A stretch of 64,000 nucleotides of DNA. It comes from Pseudomonas sp. 31-12 (GTDB lineage: Bacteria; Pseudomonadota; Gammaproteobacteria; Pseudomonadales; Pseudomonadaceae). Made by a program: the position numbers and the translations under genes. Positions 10,667-20,198 of the stretch are shown piece after piece (position 1 is the stretch's first letter; the number at the start of each line of letters is the position of its first letter). Below the pieces are notes generated by a model, which worked only from the letters and a program-made list of their open reading frames with translations, ran no database searches and was not told the origin of the DNA. The stretch spans positions 4,526,001 through 4,590,000 of the forward strand of contig NZ_CP029482.1 of NCBI RefSeq assembly GCF_003151075.1. The letters are read 5' to 3'.

Positions 10667-11647
10667 TCAGGCCTGACGTCGCAGGGTCTCGGAAGGCAGG
10701 CAGCCGTACTGCTTGCGGTACTGCATGGCGAAATGACCGAAGCTGGCGACCCCGTGACGCAACAAGATATCCGTCACGCTGTCGGCCGGTCCGGCCTGCT
10801 GCAGGGCTACGTGAACCAAGGCCAGCCGACGAGTGCGGACATAGTCGCTGGGGGTTTGCTGGAGAAACCGCGTGAAGCCATTTTGCAAGGTGCGGATCGA
10901 CACGTCGCAGAACTGCGCCAGGCTCGCCAGCGCAATCGGTTCGCCCAAGTGCTGCTCGATGTAGTCACGGGCATTCTTGACGTGGTGAGGCATTGGTTGG
11001 CGCTGATTTTGCAGCAGATCGACCGAATAATTGTGCGGCAACTGGGTCAGCAGCACCGACAGCAAATAGTCCGACAGGCTCCCGCCCATGGTCGAGGTCA
11101 GCAACGTCTGGCTGGCATCGCCATAGAGCTGGCAGATGTAATCCAGGGTAGTCCGTACCATCGCCATGCCCTGATGCTCGGCGTCGACCTGAATGTCGAA
11201 CACCAACGGCTGACGCAAACGCCGATTGAGCAAGACTTGCAGCTGACGCTCGAGGGCCAGTCGATCGACGCGCAAAATCAGGTTGCGGCAGTCCTTGTCG
11301 ATACGGATAAAACTACGCTCCGAAGGCGAAGAAATGGTTAGCCCGTCCTTGCGCAAAATCGCGTTCTGTTTACCCAGGCTGACCATGCCGCTGCCTTCCA
11401 GGGTGACCCGAATCAGGTAGTAGTCACTGATATCGCCGGCGTCGATTTCCACCGGTGCACCGTAGTGCAAATCGAACAACGCCGAGCTGCCGAAAAACAC
11501 GCCGTACAGCTGCGATTGCAGGGCGCCGCCCTGCTGCATTTTCATCTGGTGGGGCCACAGGTAATGACTGACCCGATCCTTGACCTCGCCAAACCCGCCG
11601 GAACTCAGAAGGCAATGATGACGGAGCGAAGAGTGTTGATCGAACAT
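10667..11647 (-). CDS. AraC-family transcriptional regulator
   Basis: A 326-residue regulator with an N-terminal ligand-binding half of the AraC_binding_2 type and a C-terminal double helix-turn-helix (ARDYIEQHLGEPIALASL, then SVTDILLRHGVASFGHFAMQYRKQYG). This resembles XylS/AntR-like activators of aromatic catabolism. The ATG at 11647 is preceded by GGAGGTG. It converges on the chemoreceptor gene and diverges from the MFS transporter gene, so it probably controls the transporter or the importer cluster. The effector is unknown. Confidence 0.85.
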   Translation of the reverse strand: MFDQHSSLRHHCLLSSGGFGEVKDRVSHYLWPHQMKMQQGGALQSQLYGVFFGSSALFDLHYGAPVEIDAGDISDYYLIRVTLEGSGMVSLGKQNAILRKDGLTISSPSERSFIRIDKDCRNLILRVDRLALERQLQVLLNRRLRQPLVFDIQVDAEHQGMAMVRTTLDYICQLYGDASQTLLTSTMGGSLSDYLLSVLLTQLPHNYSVDLLQNQRQPMPHHVKNARDYIEQHLGEPIALASLAQFCDVSIRTLQNGFTRFLQQTPSDYVRTRRLALVHVALQQAGPADSVTDILLRHGVASFGHFAMQYRKQYGCLPSETLRRQA

Positions 11648-11972
11648 GCTGAAGCACCTCCAGAAAATGACACCGTTGCCCGCAGGCACATCGATAATTT
11701 AGTGGAAATGGAAAGCAATTTTCACGCCACGCAAACGCTTTCTGCGCGCCCGGAACAGCCTCTGCGTCTGGTGCATAGAGTCAAGGCAAACAAGGGCTTA
11801 AAAAGGTCCTGCAGCACACACATGTCAAGCCATTGGCAACCTGGAACCGCACAACAAAACCAATAAACGCACCAGGGCAAGGCGCTCGGGTAACGACGGC
11901 GTCACCAATACACCCAACTGCGAACCGCTGCCGCCGACTGACTGATTGCCAACCCTGAAGGGGCCAAACAGC
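11648..11972. other. Divergent promoter region between AraC regulator and MFS gene
   Basis: About 325 bases with no credible gene. It must hold the promoters of the two divergent genes. I saw no strong inverted repeat; AraC-type sites are direct repeats and cannot be called by eye here. Confidence 0.5.
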
Positions 11973-13316
11973 ATGACCAGCAAAACACCGACCGAGGTCA
12001 CCCGCAAAAGCTATGCCTACGAATGGTATGTCGTTGCCGTTTGCATGCTGGCCTATATTTTTTCGTTCATCGATCGTCAGATCCTGGCGTTGATGATCGA
12101 ACCGATCAAACACGACATGCAGTTATCCGACACCCAGTTCAGCCTGCTGCACGGCCTGGCTTTCTCCCTGTTCTATGCCTTCATGGGCATGCCCATCGCG
12201 CTGCTGGCGGACAAATTTTCCCGCCCGAAAATCATCGCCATCGGCATTGCGTTCTGGAGCCTGGCGACGGCCCTGTGCGGGGTGAGCAAAAGCTTCCTTC
12301 AGATGTTTATGGCCCGCATCGGTGTCGGGATTGGTGAGGCGGCCCTGTCGCCGGCCACCTACTCGATGCTCAGCGATATGTTCCCCCGGGAAAAACTCGG
12401 GCGCGCCGTGGCGATCTACTCGATCGGCTCGTTCATCGGTGGCGGCGTGGCCTTTCTGATTGGCGGCTACGTCATCGATTTGCTGAAGAACCTCGACAGT
12501 GTCGCCGTACCACTGCTAGGCGAAATGCGGCCATGGCAGGTGACGTTTTTTCTGGTGGGACTGCCGGGCATTCTCGTTGCCCTGCTGATTGCCCTGACCA
12601 TTCGCGACCCGGCTCGCAAGGGCTTGAAACTGGACGCCGAGGGCAAGGTCCATGCGCCCAGTATGAAACAGGCGTTCAAGTTCCTTGCAGTGCACCGCAA
12701 GACCTTTTTCTGCCATTACCTGGGGTTTTCGTTTTACGCGATGACGCTGTTCTGCATGCTTAGCTGGACCCCGGCCTTCTATATGCGCAAATTCGGCCTA
12801 GCCCCCAGCGATACCGGCTACATGCTTGGGATCGTGGTGCTGCTAGCCAATACCAGCGGCGTATTTTGTGGAGGTTGGCTGATCGACTGGCTAGCGAAAA
12901 AAGGCTACAGCGATGCGCCGATCCGCGCTGGAGTCATCGGGGCAATTGGCATGGCCTTGCCCGCCATCGCGTTCACCCAGGTCAGCGAACTGTGGATGTC
13001 CGTGGCGTTGCTGGCACCGGCGATGTTCTTTGCTTCGTTCCCAATGCCGGCGTCAACCGCAGCCATGCAGATCCTGCCACCCAATCAGATGCGAGCGCAG
13101 ATCAGCGCGCTGTTCCTGCTGATTTCCAATCTGATCGGCCTGGGTCTTGGTACCACGCTGGTCGCGCTGCTCACCGACAGGCTATTCCAAAATCCGGCCA
13201 TGGTCGGCTCATCGATTTCCCTACTCAATGCCTTCGCAGTCGCACTCACTCTGCTCTTGCTGATCAAGGGTTGCCGACACTTCCGTGAGAGCCTCAAACA
13301 CGAAGGCCTGGCCTGA
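11973..13316 (+). CDS. MFS transporter (spinster-like family)
   Basis: A 447-residue, 12-segment major facilitator. The first helix runs into FSFIDRQILALMIEPIK, followed by DTQFSLLHGLAFSLFYAFMG and GVGIGEAALSPATYSML, a pattern common in the spinster-like/anion-cation-symporter relatives that carry organic acids. The ATG at 11973 has AAGGGG about 10 bases upstream; a TTG at 11946 is possible but weaker. It lies upstream of a MarR gene on the same strand. The substrate is unknown, likely a small organic acid. Confidence 0.85.
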   Translation: MTSKTPTEVTRKSYAYEWYVVAVCMLAYIFSFIDRQILALMIEPIKHDMQLSDTQFSLLHGLAFSLFYAFMGMPIALLADKFSRPKIIAIGIAFWSLATALCGVSKSFLQMFMARIGVGIGEAALSPATYSMLSDMFPREKLGRAVAIYSIGSFIGGGVAFLIGGYVIDLLKNLDSVAVPLLGEMRPWQVTFFLVGLPGILVALLIALTIRDPARKGLKLDAEGKVHAPSMKQAFKFLAVHRKTFFCHYLGFSFYAMTLFCMLSWTPAFYMRKFGLAPSDTGYMLGIVVLLANTSGVFCGGWLIDWLAKKGYSDAPIRAGVIGAIGMALPAIAFTQVSELWMSVALLAPAMFFASFPMPASTAAMQILPPNQMRAQISALFLLISNLIGLGLGTTLVALLTDRLFQNPAMVGSSISLLNAFAVALTLLLLIKGCRHFRESLKHEGLA

Positions 13317-13330
13317 CGTCCTTACCTGAG

Positions 13331-13360
13331 GCACGCTATGGCGTGTCTGCTGGTTTTTTG
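13331..13360 (+). terminator. Weak candidate terminator after the MFS gene
   Basis: GCACGC-TATG-GCGTGT forms a short stem (one G-U pair), and a run of six T follows about 7 bases after it. The gap between stem and T run makes this weak. Confidence 0.3.
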
Positions 13361-13426
13361 CCGCGGGTGGCGCGACAATGGCGCCCGCTATCAAACCCGC
13401 TCACCTGAAAGACTACGCCAACCTTT

Positions 13427-13903
13427 ATGACCACCCCGAAAAAGCGCCTGAGCCGATACAACCCCGCCAGCGAAGACTTCAAGAAGGAAGAGTTCCCCTT
13501 CTACTGGCTGGCTCGCCTGCACGGCCGCTACTCCATGGCCATGGAGAAAGCGCTGAAAAAAATCGATATGGACATACCGCGCTGGCGGATTCTGTTCATC
13601 CTCAAGGAAAATGGCGAGTCGAGCATTTCGGAAATCTCCATCCATGCCATCGCGAAGCTCTCGACCATCACCAAAATTGTCTATCGCATGAAAGCCGACG
13701 GCCTGATAGAGACCAACACCAGCGCCAGCGACGGGCGCGTGACTCAGGTCTCACTCACCGATGTCGGCCGCCATACCATTGAAGAAATCCAGCACGGCAC
13801 CAGCGATATCTTCCGCACCAGTTTCAAAGGCCTGACCGAGGCCCAGATCACCAAACTGAACGGAACACTTGAAAAAATATTCAATAACCTGCCGGAAGAC
13901 TGA
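13427..13903 (+). CDS. MarR-family transcriptional regulator
   Basis: A 158-residue winged-helix regulator. The DNA-binding part is SSISEISIHAIAKLSTITKIVYRMKADGLI, followed by the wing with the MarR motif SDGRVTQVSLTDVG at about residues 100-113. The ribosome site is weak, so the start is less certain. It lies 110 bp after the MFS gene and may repress it in the absence of an aromatic or phenolic ligand, as many MarR proteins do; that role is inferred from position only. Confidence 0.85.
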   Translation: MTTPKKRLSRYNPASEDFKKEEFPFYWLARLHGRYSMAMEKALKKIDMDIPRWRILFILKENGESSISEISIHAIAKLSTITKIVYRMKADGLIETNTSASDGRVTQVSLTDVGRHTIEEIQHGTSDIFRTSFKGLTEAQITKLNGTLEKIFNNLPED

Positions 13904-14013
13904 GCTGTAAAAACCCACGCGGTGGGCACTGGCGACAGTTTGCATGCCTTGAATAGCAGCCGTGTACAGCAGAAATCCGATAGCTGACCCCTTTACATGC
14001 AATCGCGCAGTGC

Positions 14014-14505
14014 GTGGATTACAGAGCGACCAAAGACCTGACCTTGTAGCACTACTACGGCAACCTGCAGGACTTTTACAAACAGAGCTTTCAGGGTCTC
14101 AAATACGATTGGCAGGTCGGCCCCGGCACACTGCGTACCGGCCTGCGACACTTCGACAACTGCTCCGATGGCGCCAACGGTCATGACCCGGATTTCTACA
14201 CCTTCCACTACTACGGCGACGGCGTCACCAAAGGCAAGGTCGACAGTCGCCTGAGCAGCGCGCAATTTCACCTACCTGCTGAACGGCCACACCTTCGCCG
14301 CCGGCCTGCAGCAGGTCAGTGGCGACAGCGATGCGGTCTGGTTGAACCAGGGTGACGGTCCGGCGGCCTATTTCATGACGGAGTCGATGATCGGCAAGTT
14401 CCAGCGCGCCGGGGAAACCATTTGGCAGGTTCGCCATGGCTATGACTTTGCGAAAGTCGGGATTCCCCGCCTGAGTTTCCTGGGCATGTACGAAAGCTTC
14501 GATCC
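14014..14505 (+). pseudogene. Remnant of an OprD-family outer membrane porin
   Basis: Only a middle segment of an OprD-type porin remains. In the first frame VDYRATKDLTL is followed by a TAG at 14047-14049 where the family has a Gln-like position, then HYYGNLQDFYKQSFQGLKYD and LRHFDNCSDGANG. At 14266-14268 one extra T shifts the frame; the second frame continues with YLLNGHTFAAGLQQVSGDSD, QGDGPAAYFMTESMIGKFQRAG and RHGYDFAKVGIP. Start, signal peptide and both barrel ends are missing. So there is a nonsense codon, a frameshift and truncation at both ends. It probably once served the neighbouring uptake genes. Confidence 0.8.
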
Positions 14506-14615
14506 AGCTCACTTATCAAGCCGGACCAAAGCCCTGCCCGGAACAAACACCGACCTTGGAATCAGCTGAGGCGCCCACCAAGAGCCAGTCGTTTTGTAGG
14601 GGTAAAAACGACCAA

Positions 14616-14655
14616 AAATAAAAAAGGGTCGCGAGATAAAATCTCGCAACCCTTT
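14616..14655 (-). terminator. Rho-independent terminator of the translation operon
   Basis: AAAGGGT and GCGAGAT pair with ATCTCGC and ACCCTTT around a 3-base loop, with one internal mismatch. Read on the minus strand, the stem is followed by a T-rich tract. It lies just past tRNA-Pro and closes the minus-strand block. Confidence 0.75.
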
Positions 14656-14663
14656 GAATTATA

Positions 14664-14740
14664 TGGTCGGGACGGAGTGATTCGAACACTCGACCCCTAG
14701 CACCCCATGCTAGTGCGCTACCGGACTGCGCTACGCCCCG
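14664..14740 (-). tRNA. tRNA-Pro (anticodon GGG)
   Basis: A 77-nt cloverleaf on the minus strand with encoded CCA (14664-14666). The acceptor stem CGGGGCG pairs with CGTCCCG, the anticodon arm CTAGC-ATGGGGT-GCTAG gives GGG, and the T-arm has TTCGAAT. It lies 89 bp downstream of the MerR-like gene, as in other Pseudomonas. Confidence 0.95.
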
Positions 14741-14829
14741 ACTAGGCGTGAAACTCATCCTTCATCTCGAAGAACGCTCAAGAATATATCGCAAGCTTTT
14801 GAAAACTGGAAGTATTCAAACGCAGGAAA

Positions 14830-15186
14830 TTATTTCTTGAGGACAACCAGCACATCTTCCAACTCGGCAATCATCTGCCGAATCATCTGTTTGTATTGGG
14901 TGGTGTCGTCTTTGGCTTCGTCACCGGACAAACGCAGACGCGCGCCGCCGATGGTGAACCCTTGATCGTAAAGAAGCGCGCGAATCTGCCGGATCATCAG
15001 CACGTCTTGTCGCTGATAATACCGGCGGTTTCCGCGGCGTTTGACGGGGTTGAGTTGAGGAAACTCCTGCTCCCAATAGCGCAGCACGTGCGGTTTTACG
15101 GCACACAGCTCGCTGACTTCACCAATGGTGAAGTAGCGTTTGCCTGGGATGACGGGTAGCTCGTCGTTATGACTTGGTTCCAGCAT
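14830..15186 (-). CDS. MerR-family regulator downstream of ihfA
   Basis: A 118-residue MerR-type protein with the N-terminal winged helix ([29 protein letters not shown], then [13 protein letters not shown]) and a short C-terminal coiled region ending in DVLVVLKK. It has no Cys cluster, so it is not a metal sensor of the classical kind. The ATG at 15186 lies inside the end of ihfA, with GAGG right upstream; a TTG three codons earlier is an alternative. It is a conserved partner of pheST-ihfA in Pseudomonas, but its targets are not known to me. Confidence 0.88.
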   Translation of the reverse strand: MLEPSHNDELPVIPGKRYFTIGEVSELCAVKPHVLRYWEQEFPQLNPVKRRGNRRYYQRQDVLMIRQIRALLYDQGFTIGGARLRLSGDEAKDDTTQYKQMIRQMIAELEDVLVVLKK

Positions 15187-15469
15187 AAGCCTCAACTCGG
15201 GCCTTCAACTTCTGCCCTGGACGAAAGGTGACCACACGGCGAGCCGTGATCGGGATTTCTTCACCCGTTTTCGGATTGCGGCCAGGCCGCTGGCGTTTGT
15301 CCCGAAGGTCGAAATTGCCGAAACCGGACAATTTGACTTGTTCGTTGTCTTCAAGAGCGTGCCTGATTTCTTCAAAAAACAGTTCGACCAATTCCTTGGC
15401 CTCCCGTTTATTCAGGCCCAGCTCTTCATACAGACGTTCCGCCATCTCAGCTTTCGTCAGAGCCCCCAT
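15167..15469 (-). CDS. ihfA: Integration host factor alpha subunit
   Basis: A 100-residue HU/IHF-fold protein that bends DNA as a heterodimer with IhfB. It begins [29 protein letters not shown] and has the arm region [14 protein letters not shown], with the Pro that intercalates into DNA, followed by [14 protein letters not shown]. It follows pheT by 3 bp, the gene order found across gamma-proteobacteria. In this window IHF is relevant because it assists sigma-54 promoters such as the one proposed before ansB. Confidence 0.97.
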   Translation of the reverse strand: MGALTKAEMAERLYEELGLNKREAKELVELFFEEIRHALEDNEQVKLSGFGNFDLRDKRQRPGRNPKTGEEIPITARRVVTFRPGQKLKARVEAYAGTKS

Positions 15470-15472
15470 ACG

Positions 15473-17854
15473 TCACTTCCTTAACGTGGCGTTCAACCTT
15501 TGTTCGAGCGAGGTGAGGATGTTTTGCGTCGTGGTATTCACCTCATCGTCATTAAGAGTGCGCGATGGATGCTGCCAGGTCAAGCCGACTGCAAGGCTTT
15601 TTCTATCAGGATCAATGCCTTTACCCTGATACACGTCAAATAGCCTGAGGTCTGTGAGCCATTCGCCTGCATTTTCACGGATTACGTCCAGTACGGCACT
15701 GGCCGCAACGTCCGTGGCCGCAATCAGCGCCAGGTCACGACGCACTTCAGGAAAGCGCGACAACTCCTGGAATTTAGGCATTTTTCCCAATGCCACTTCG
15801 GCCAGAACCAGCTCGAAGACGAACACCGGACGGTCGAGACCGAGGGTTTTCGACAATTCAGGGTGGATAGCGCCGACGAAACCGACCAGGCGACCCTCAC
15901 GTTCGATGCGCGCGGTTTGACCCGGGTGCAACGCAGGGTGTTTGCCCGGCACGAACGTGAACGAATCCAGTGCACCGGCAAAGCCCAGCACCGCTTCCAC
16001 GTCGGCTTTGACGTCGAAGAAATCCACGACATCGCGGCCCTGCGCCCAGCCTTCCGGCAGACGGCTACCGCAAACAACACCCGCAATCATCGGCTCTTGC
16101 TTCAGACCATCCAGCTGCCCCACGAAACGCAGGCCGCTTTCGAACAGACGGACGCGATCCTGCTGACGGTTCAGGTTGTGCTGAAGCGCCTTGACCAGAC
16201 CGGGCCACAGAGACGAGCGCATGGCCGCCATGTCGTTCGAGATCGGGTTGGCCAGAAGCAGCGGCTCGACACCCGGATTAAACAACTCGAATTGTTTCGG
16301 ATCGATGAAGCTGTAGGTGATCGCTTCCTGATAACCACGTGCTACCAGCAGGCGACGCAGTTCAGGCAGATCGCTACGCGCTTCGGCCTTGGCTTGTGGT
16401 GCAAGGCGAGCTTGCGGGTAACGAACCGGCAGACGGTTGTAGCCGTACAGACGGGCCAGCTCTTCGATCAGGTCGACTTCCAGGCTGATGTCGAAACGGT
16501 GGCTTGGCACTTCAACGCGCCACTGCCCTGCCCCATCGGCAGAAATCGTCAGGCCCAGGCCGCTGAGCAGACGCTCGACTTCGGCCGACTCCATCTCCAT
16601 GCCCAGCATCTGAGTGATGCGCTGCGCACGCAGGGTGACCGGAGCAATCTTCGGCAGGTGCTGTTCGCTGACGGTTTCGATGATCGGGCCAGCTTCGCCG
16701 CCAGTGATTTCCAGCAGCAGGCCAGTGGCGCGCTCCATGGCTTCACGGGCCAGTTGCCAATCGACGCCACGCTCGTAGCGGTGCGAGGCATCGGTATGCA
16801 GGCCGTAGGAACGGGCCTTGCCAGCGACGGCGATTTGATCGAAGAACGCGCTTTCCAGGAATACGTCGCGCGTGGTCGCGGTGTTGACGCCGCTGTGCTC
16901 GCCACCCATGACGCCGGCAATTGCCAACGCGCGGGTGTGGTCGGCAATCACCAGCGTATCGCTACGCAGGCTGACTTCCTGACCATCGAGCAGCACCAGC
17001 TTCTCGCCTTCTTCGGCCATGCGCACACGGATGCCGCCATTGATTTCGGCGAGATCGAAGGCGTGCAGCGGCTGACCCAGTTCCAGCATCACGTAGTTGG
17101 TGATGTCGACGGCCGCATCGATGCTGCGCACGTCGCCACGACGCAAACGCTCGACCATCCACAGCGGCGTAGGCTTGGACAAGTCGACGTTACGGATCAC
17201 ACGACCCAGGTAACGCGGGCAAGCGGCAGGCGCCAGCACTTCGATCGAGCGCACTTCGTCGTGCACGGCTGGCACGGCAGGCACCACCGGACGGGTGACT
17301 TCAGCGGCATACAGCGCGCCAACTTCACGGGCCAGACCGGCCAGGGACAGGCAGTCGCCGCGGTTCGGGGTCAGGTCGACCTCGATGCTGGCGTCGTCCA
17401 GGCTCAGGTACTCACGAATGTCCAGACCGACCGGCGCATCCGCCGGCAATTCCATCAGGCCGTCGTTGCCTTCGCCGACTTGCAGCTCGGCTTGCGAGCA
17501 CAGCATGCCGTTGGACTCAACGCCACGCAGCTTGGCTTTCTTGATCTTGAAGTCGCCCGGCAGTTCGGCACCGATCATGGCGAACGGGATCTTCAGGCCC
17601 GGGCGCACGTTTGGTGCACCGCACACAACCTGAAAGGTCTCCGAGCCATTGCTGACCTGGCAAACACGCAACTTGTCAGCGTCCGGGTGCTGCTCAGTGC
17701 TCAGCACCTCGCCCACGACCACGCCACTGAATTCACCGGCGGCCAGCGTAACGCTATCGACCTCAAGACCGGCCATCGACAGACGAGCAACCAGCTCGTC
17801 GCGACTTACCTGCGGGCTTACCCAGCCGCGCAGCCATTGTTCACTGAATTTCAT
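15473..17854 (-). CDS. pheT: Phenylalanyl-tRNA synthetase beta subunit
   Basis: A 793-residue beta chain, the usual length. Domains in order: the N-terminal tRNA-binding/EMAP-like domain (VVVGEVLSTEQHPDADKLRVCQV, about 40-150), the B3/4 editing domain (GDCLSLAGLAREVGALY), B5, the catalytic-like core, and the C-terminal ferredoxin-fold anticodon-binding domain ending in the tail LNATLRK. It forms the alpha2-beta2 enzyme with PheS in the cytoplasm. It starts 26 bp after pheS ends. Confidence 0.97.
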   Translation of the reverse strand: MKFSEQWLRGWVSPQVSRDELVARLSMAGLEVDSVTLAAGEFSGVVVGEVLSTEQHPDADKLRVCQVSNGSETFQVVCGAPNVRPGLKIPFAMIGAELPGDFKIKKAKLRGVESNGMLCSQAELQVGEGNDGLMELPADAPVGLDIREYLSLDDASIEVDLTPNRGDCLSLAGLAREVGALYAAEVTRPVVPAVPAVHDEVRSIEVLAPAACPRYLGRVIRNVDLSKPTPLWMVERLRRGDVRSIDAAVDITNYVMLELGQPLHAFDLAEINGGIRVRMAEEGEKLVLLDGQEVSLRSDTLVIADHTRALAIAGVMGGEHSGVNTATTRDVFLESAFFDQIAVAGKARSYGLHTDASHRYERGVDWQLAREAMERATGLLLEITGGEAGPIIETVSEQHLPKIAPVTLRAQRITQMLGMEMESAEVERLLSGLGLTISADGAGQWRVEVPSHRFDISLEVDLIEELARLYGYNRLPVRYPQARLAPQAKAEARSDLPELRRLLVARGYQEAITYSFIDPKQFELFNPGVEPLLLANPISNDMAAMRSSLWPGLVKALQHNLNRQQDRVRLFESGLRFVGQLDGLKQEPMIAGVVCGSRLPEGWAQGRDVVDFFDVKADVEAVLGFAGALDSFTFVPGKHPALHPGQTARIEREGRLVGFVGAIHPELSKTLGLDRPVFVFELVLAEVALGKMPKFQELSRFPEVRRDLALIAATDVAASAVLDVIRENAGEWLTDLRLFDVYQGKGIDPDRKSLAVGLTWQHPSRTLNDDEVNTTTQNILTSLEQRLNATLRK

Positions 17855-17880
17855 CCTGCTCTCCTAAGAATTCGTTACGA

Positions 17881-18951
<1,071 letters not shown>

Positions 18952-19006
18952 ATGACGTTTAACACCTGGCCCCACAGAGGTGAGGCCGGGTGACTGTCGG
19001 GGGTAC

Positions 19007-19363
19007 TTAAGCCAAGGTGGCTTTAGCTTTCTCGACAATCGCAGCAAACGCCGCTTTTTCGTTCACTGCCAGATCAGCCAGAACCTTACGGTCGATCTCG
19101 ATGGACGCTTTTTTCAGGCCGGCGATGAAACGGCTGTAGGACAGACCGTTGATACGTGCACCAGCGTTGATACGAGCGATCCACAGAGCGCGGAACTGAC
19201 GTTTTTTCTGACGACGGTCACGGTAGGCGTATTGGCCTGCCTTGATTACCGCTTGCTTGGCAACACGGAATACGCGCGAGCGAGCGCCGTAGTAGCCTTT
19301 AGCAAGTTTCAGAATTTTTTTGTGACGTTTACGGGCAATGACGCCACGCTTTACACGAGCCAT
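19007..19363 (-). CDS. rplT: 50S ribosomal protein L20
   Basis: A 118-residue basic protein, the standard length, starting [38 protein letters not shown]. It binds 23S rRNA early in 50S assembly, and in enteric bacteria it also represses its own rpmI-rplT message. It follows rpmI by 28 bp. Confidence 0.98.
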   Translation of the reverse strand: MARVKRGVIARKRHKKILKLAKGYYGARSRVFRVAKQAVIKAGQYAYRDRRQKKRQFRALWIARINAGARINGLSYSRFIAGLKKASIEIDRKVLADLAVNEKAAFAAIVEKAKATLA

Positions 19364-19391
19364 GAGTTACTTCCTCTATTCTTGACTAAAA

Positions 19392-19586
19392 TTAACGAAG
19401 GCGCAGCATGCGCTCGACTTTTGCCACGTCAGACGGATGCAGCAAGCTGCTACCGCGCAGTTGACGCTTACGCTTGGTCGACATTTTAGTCAGGATGTGG
19501 CTCTTGAAAGCGTGCTTGTGCTTGATACCGTTAGCAGTTTTCAGAAACCGCTTAGCAGCACCACTTTTCGTTTTCATTTTTGGCAT
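19392..19586 (-). CDS. rpmI: 50S ribosomal protein L35
   Basis: A 64-residue basic protein, [20 protein letters not shown] and ending VERMLRLR, exactly the L35 pattern. It lies between infC and rplT in the conserved order and would be cotranscribed with both. Confidence 0.98.
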   Translation of the reverse strand: MPKMKTKSGAAKRFLKTANGIKHKHAFKSHILTKMSTKRKRQLRGSSLLHPSDVAKVERMLRLR

Positions 19587-19646
19587 GTTCGGATACTCCG
19601 CATTCAGTTGATAAACATAATCAGAAGGCCTGCCGTGCCCTGATGA

Positions 19647-20198
19647 TTACTTCTTCTTTTTCGGGGCGATGACCATGATCAGCTGGCGTCCTTCCATCTT
19701 AGGATGCTGTTCGACCGAACCGTACTCGAGCAAGTCACCTTCAACTCGCTTGAGGAGTTCCATCCCCAGCTCCTGGTGGGCCATCTCACGGCCGCGGAAT
19801 CGCAAGGATACCTTGGCCCTGTCCCCATCACTCAGGAAACGTACCAGGTTGCGCAGTTTTACCTGGTAATCCCCTTCCTCCGTCCCTGGACGAAACTTGA
19901 TTTCTTTAACCTGAATCTGCTTCTGGTTTTTCTTGGCCGCGGCAATCTGCTTCTTCTTCTCGAAGATCGATTTGCCGTAGTCCATCAGTTTGCAAACAGG
20001 GGGTACTGCATCGGCGGAAATTTCCACCAAATCCAGTTTGGCCTCTTCAGCCTTAAGAAGCGCGTCTTCAATTGACACAATCCCAAGCTGTTCACCTTCA
20101 GCCCCAATTAACCGAACCTCGCGTGCCGAGATATTCTCGTTGATCGGGGCTTTCGGTGCAGCTCGTTTATCTTGTCTCATTTCACGCTTAATAGTAAT
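19647..20198 (-). CDS. infC: Translation initiation factor IF-3
   Basis: A 183-residue IF-3: the N-domain ([21 protein letters not shown]), a Lys-rich linker, and the C-domain ([26 protein letters not shown]) ending IAPKKKK. I place the start at an ATT codon at 20198, which shares its A with the thrS TAA stop; GGAG lies a few bases before. This gives the N-terminus [12 protein letters not shown], which matches other Pseudomonas IF-3 proteins, whereas the first ATG at 20180 would drop six residues. The ATT start lets IF-3 repress its own translation, as known in E. coli. Confidence 0.93.
   Translation of the reverse strand: MTIKREMRQDKRAAPKAPINENISAREVRLIGAEGEQLGIVSIEDALLKAEEAKLDLVEISADAVPPVCKLMDYGKSIFEKKKQIAAAKKNQKQIQVKEIKFRPGTEEGDYQVKLRNLVRFLSDGDRAKVSLRFRGREMAHQELGMELLKRVEGDLLEYGSVEQHPKMEGRQLIMVIAPKKKK

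Noticed and set aside
13904..14740. Genomic island border at tRNA-Pro
   Set aside because: A pseudogene lies beside a tRNA, but there is no integrase and no direct repeat of the tRNA 3' end, and the tRNA sits in its normal operon context.
18952..19006. pheM-like leader peptide before pheS
   Set aside because: Short frames exist but none contains a run of Phe codons, so Phe-dependent ribosome stalling cannot be claimed.
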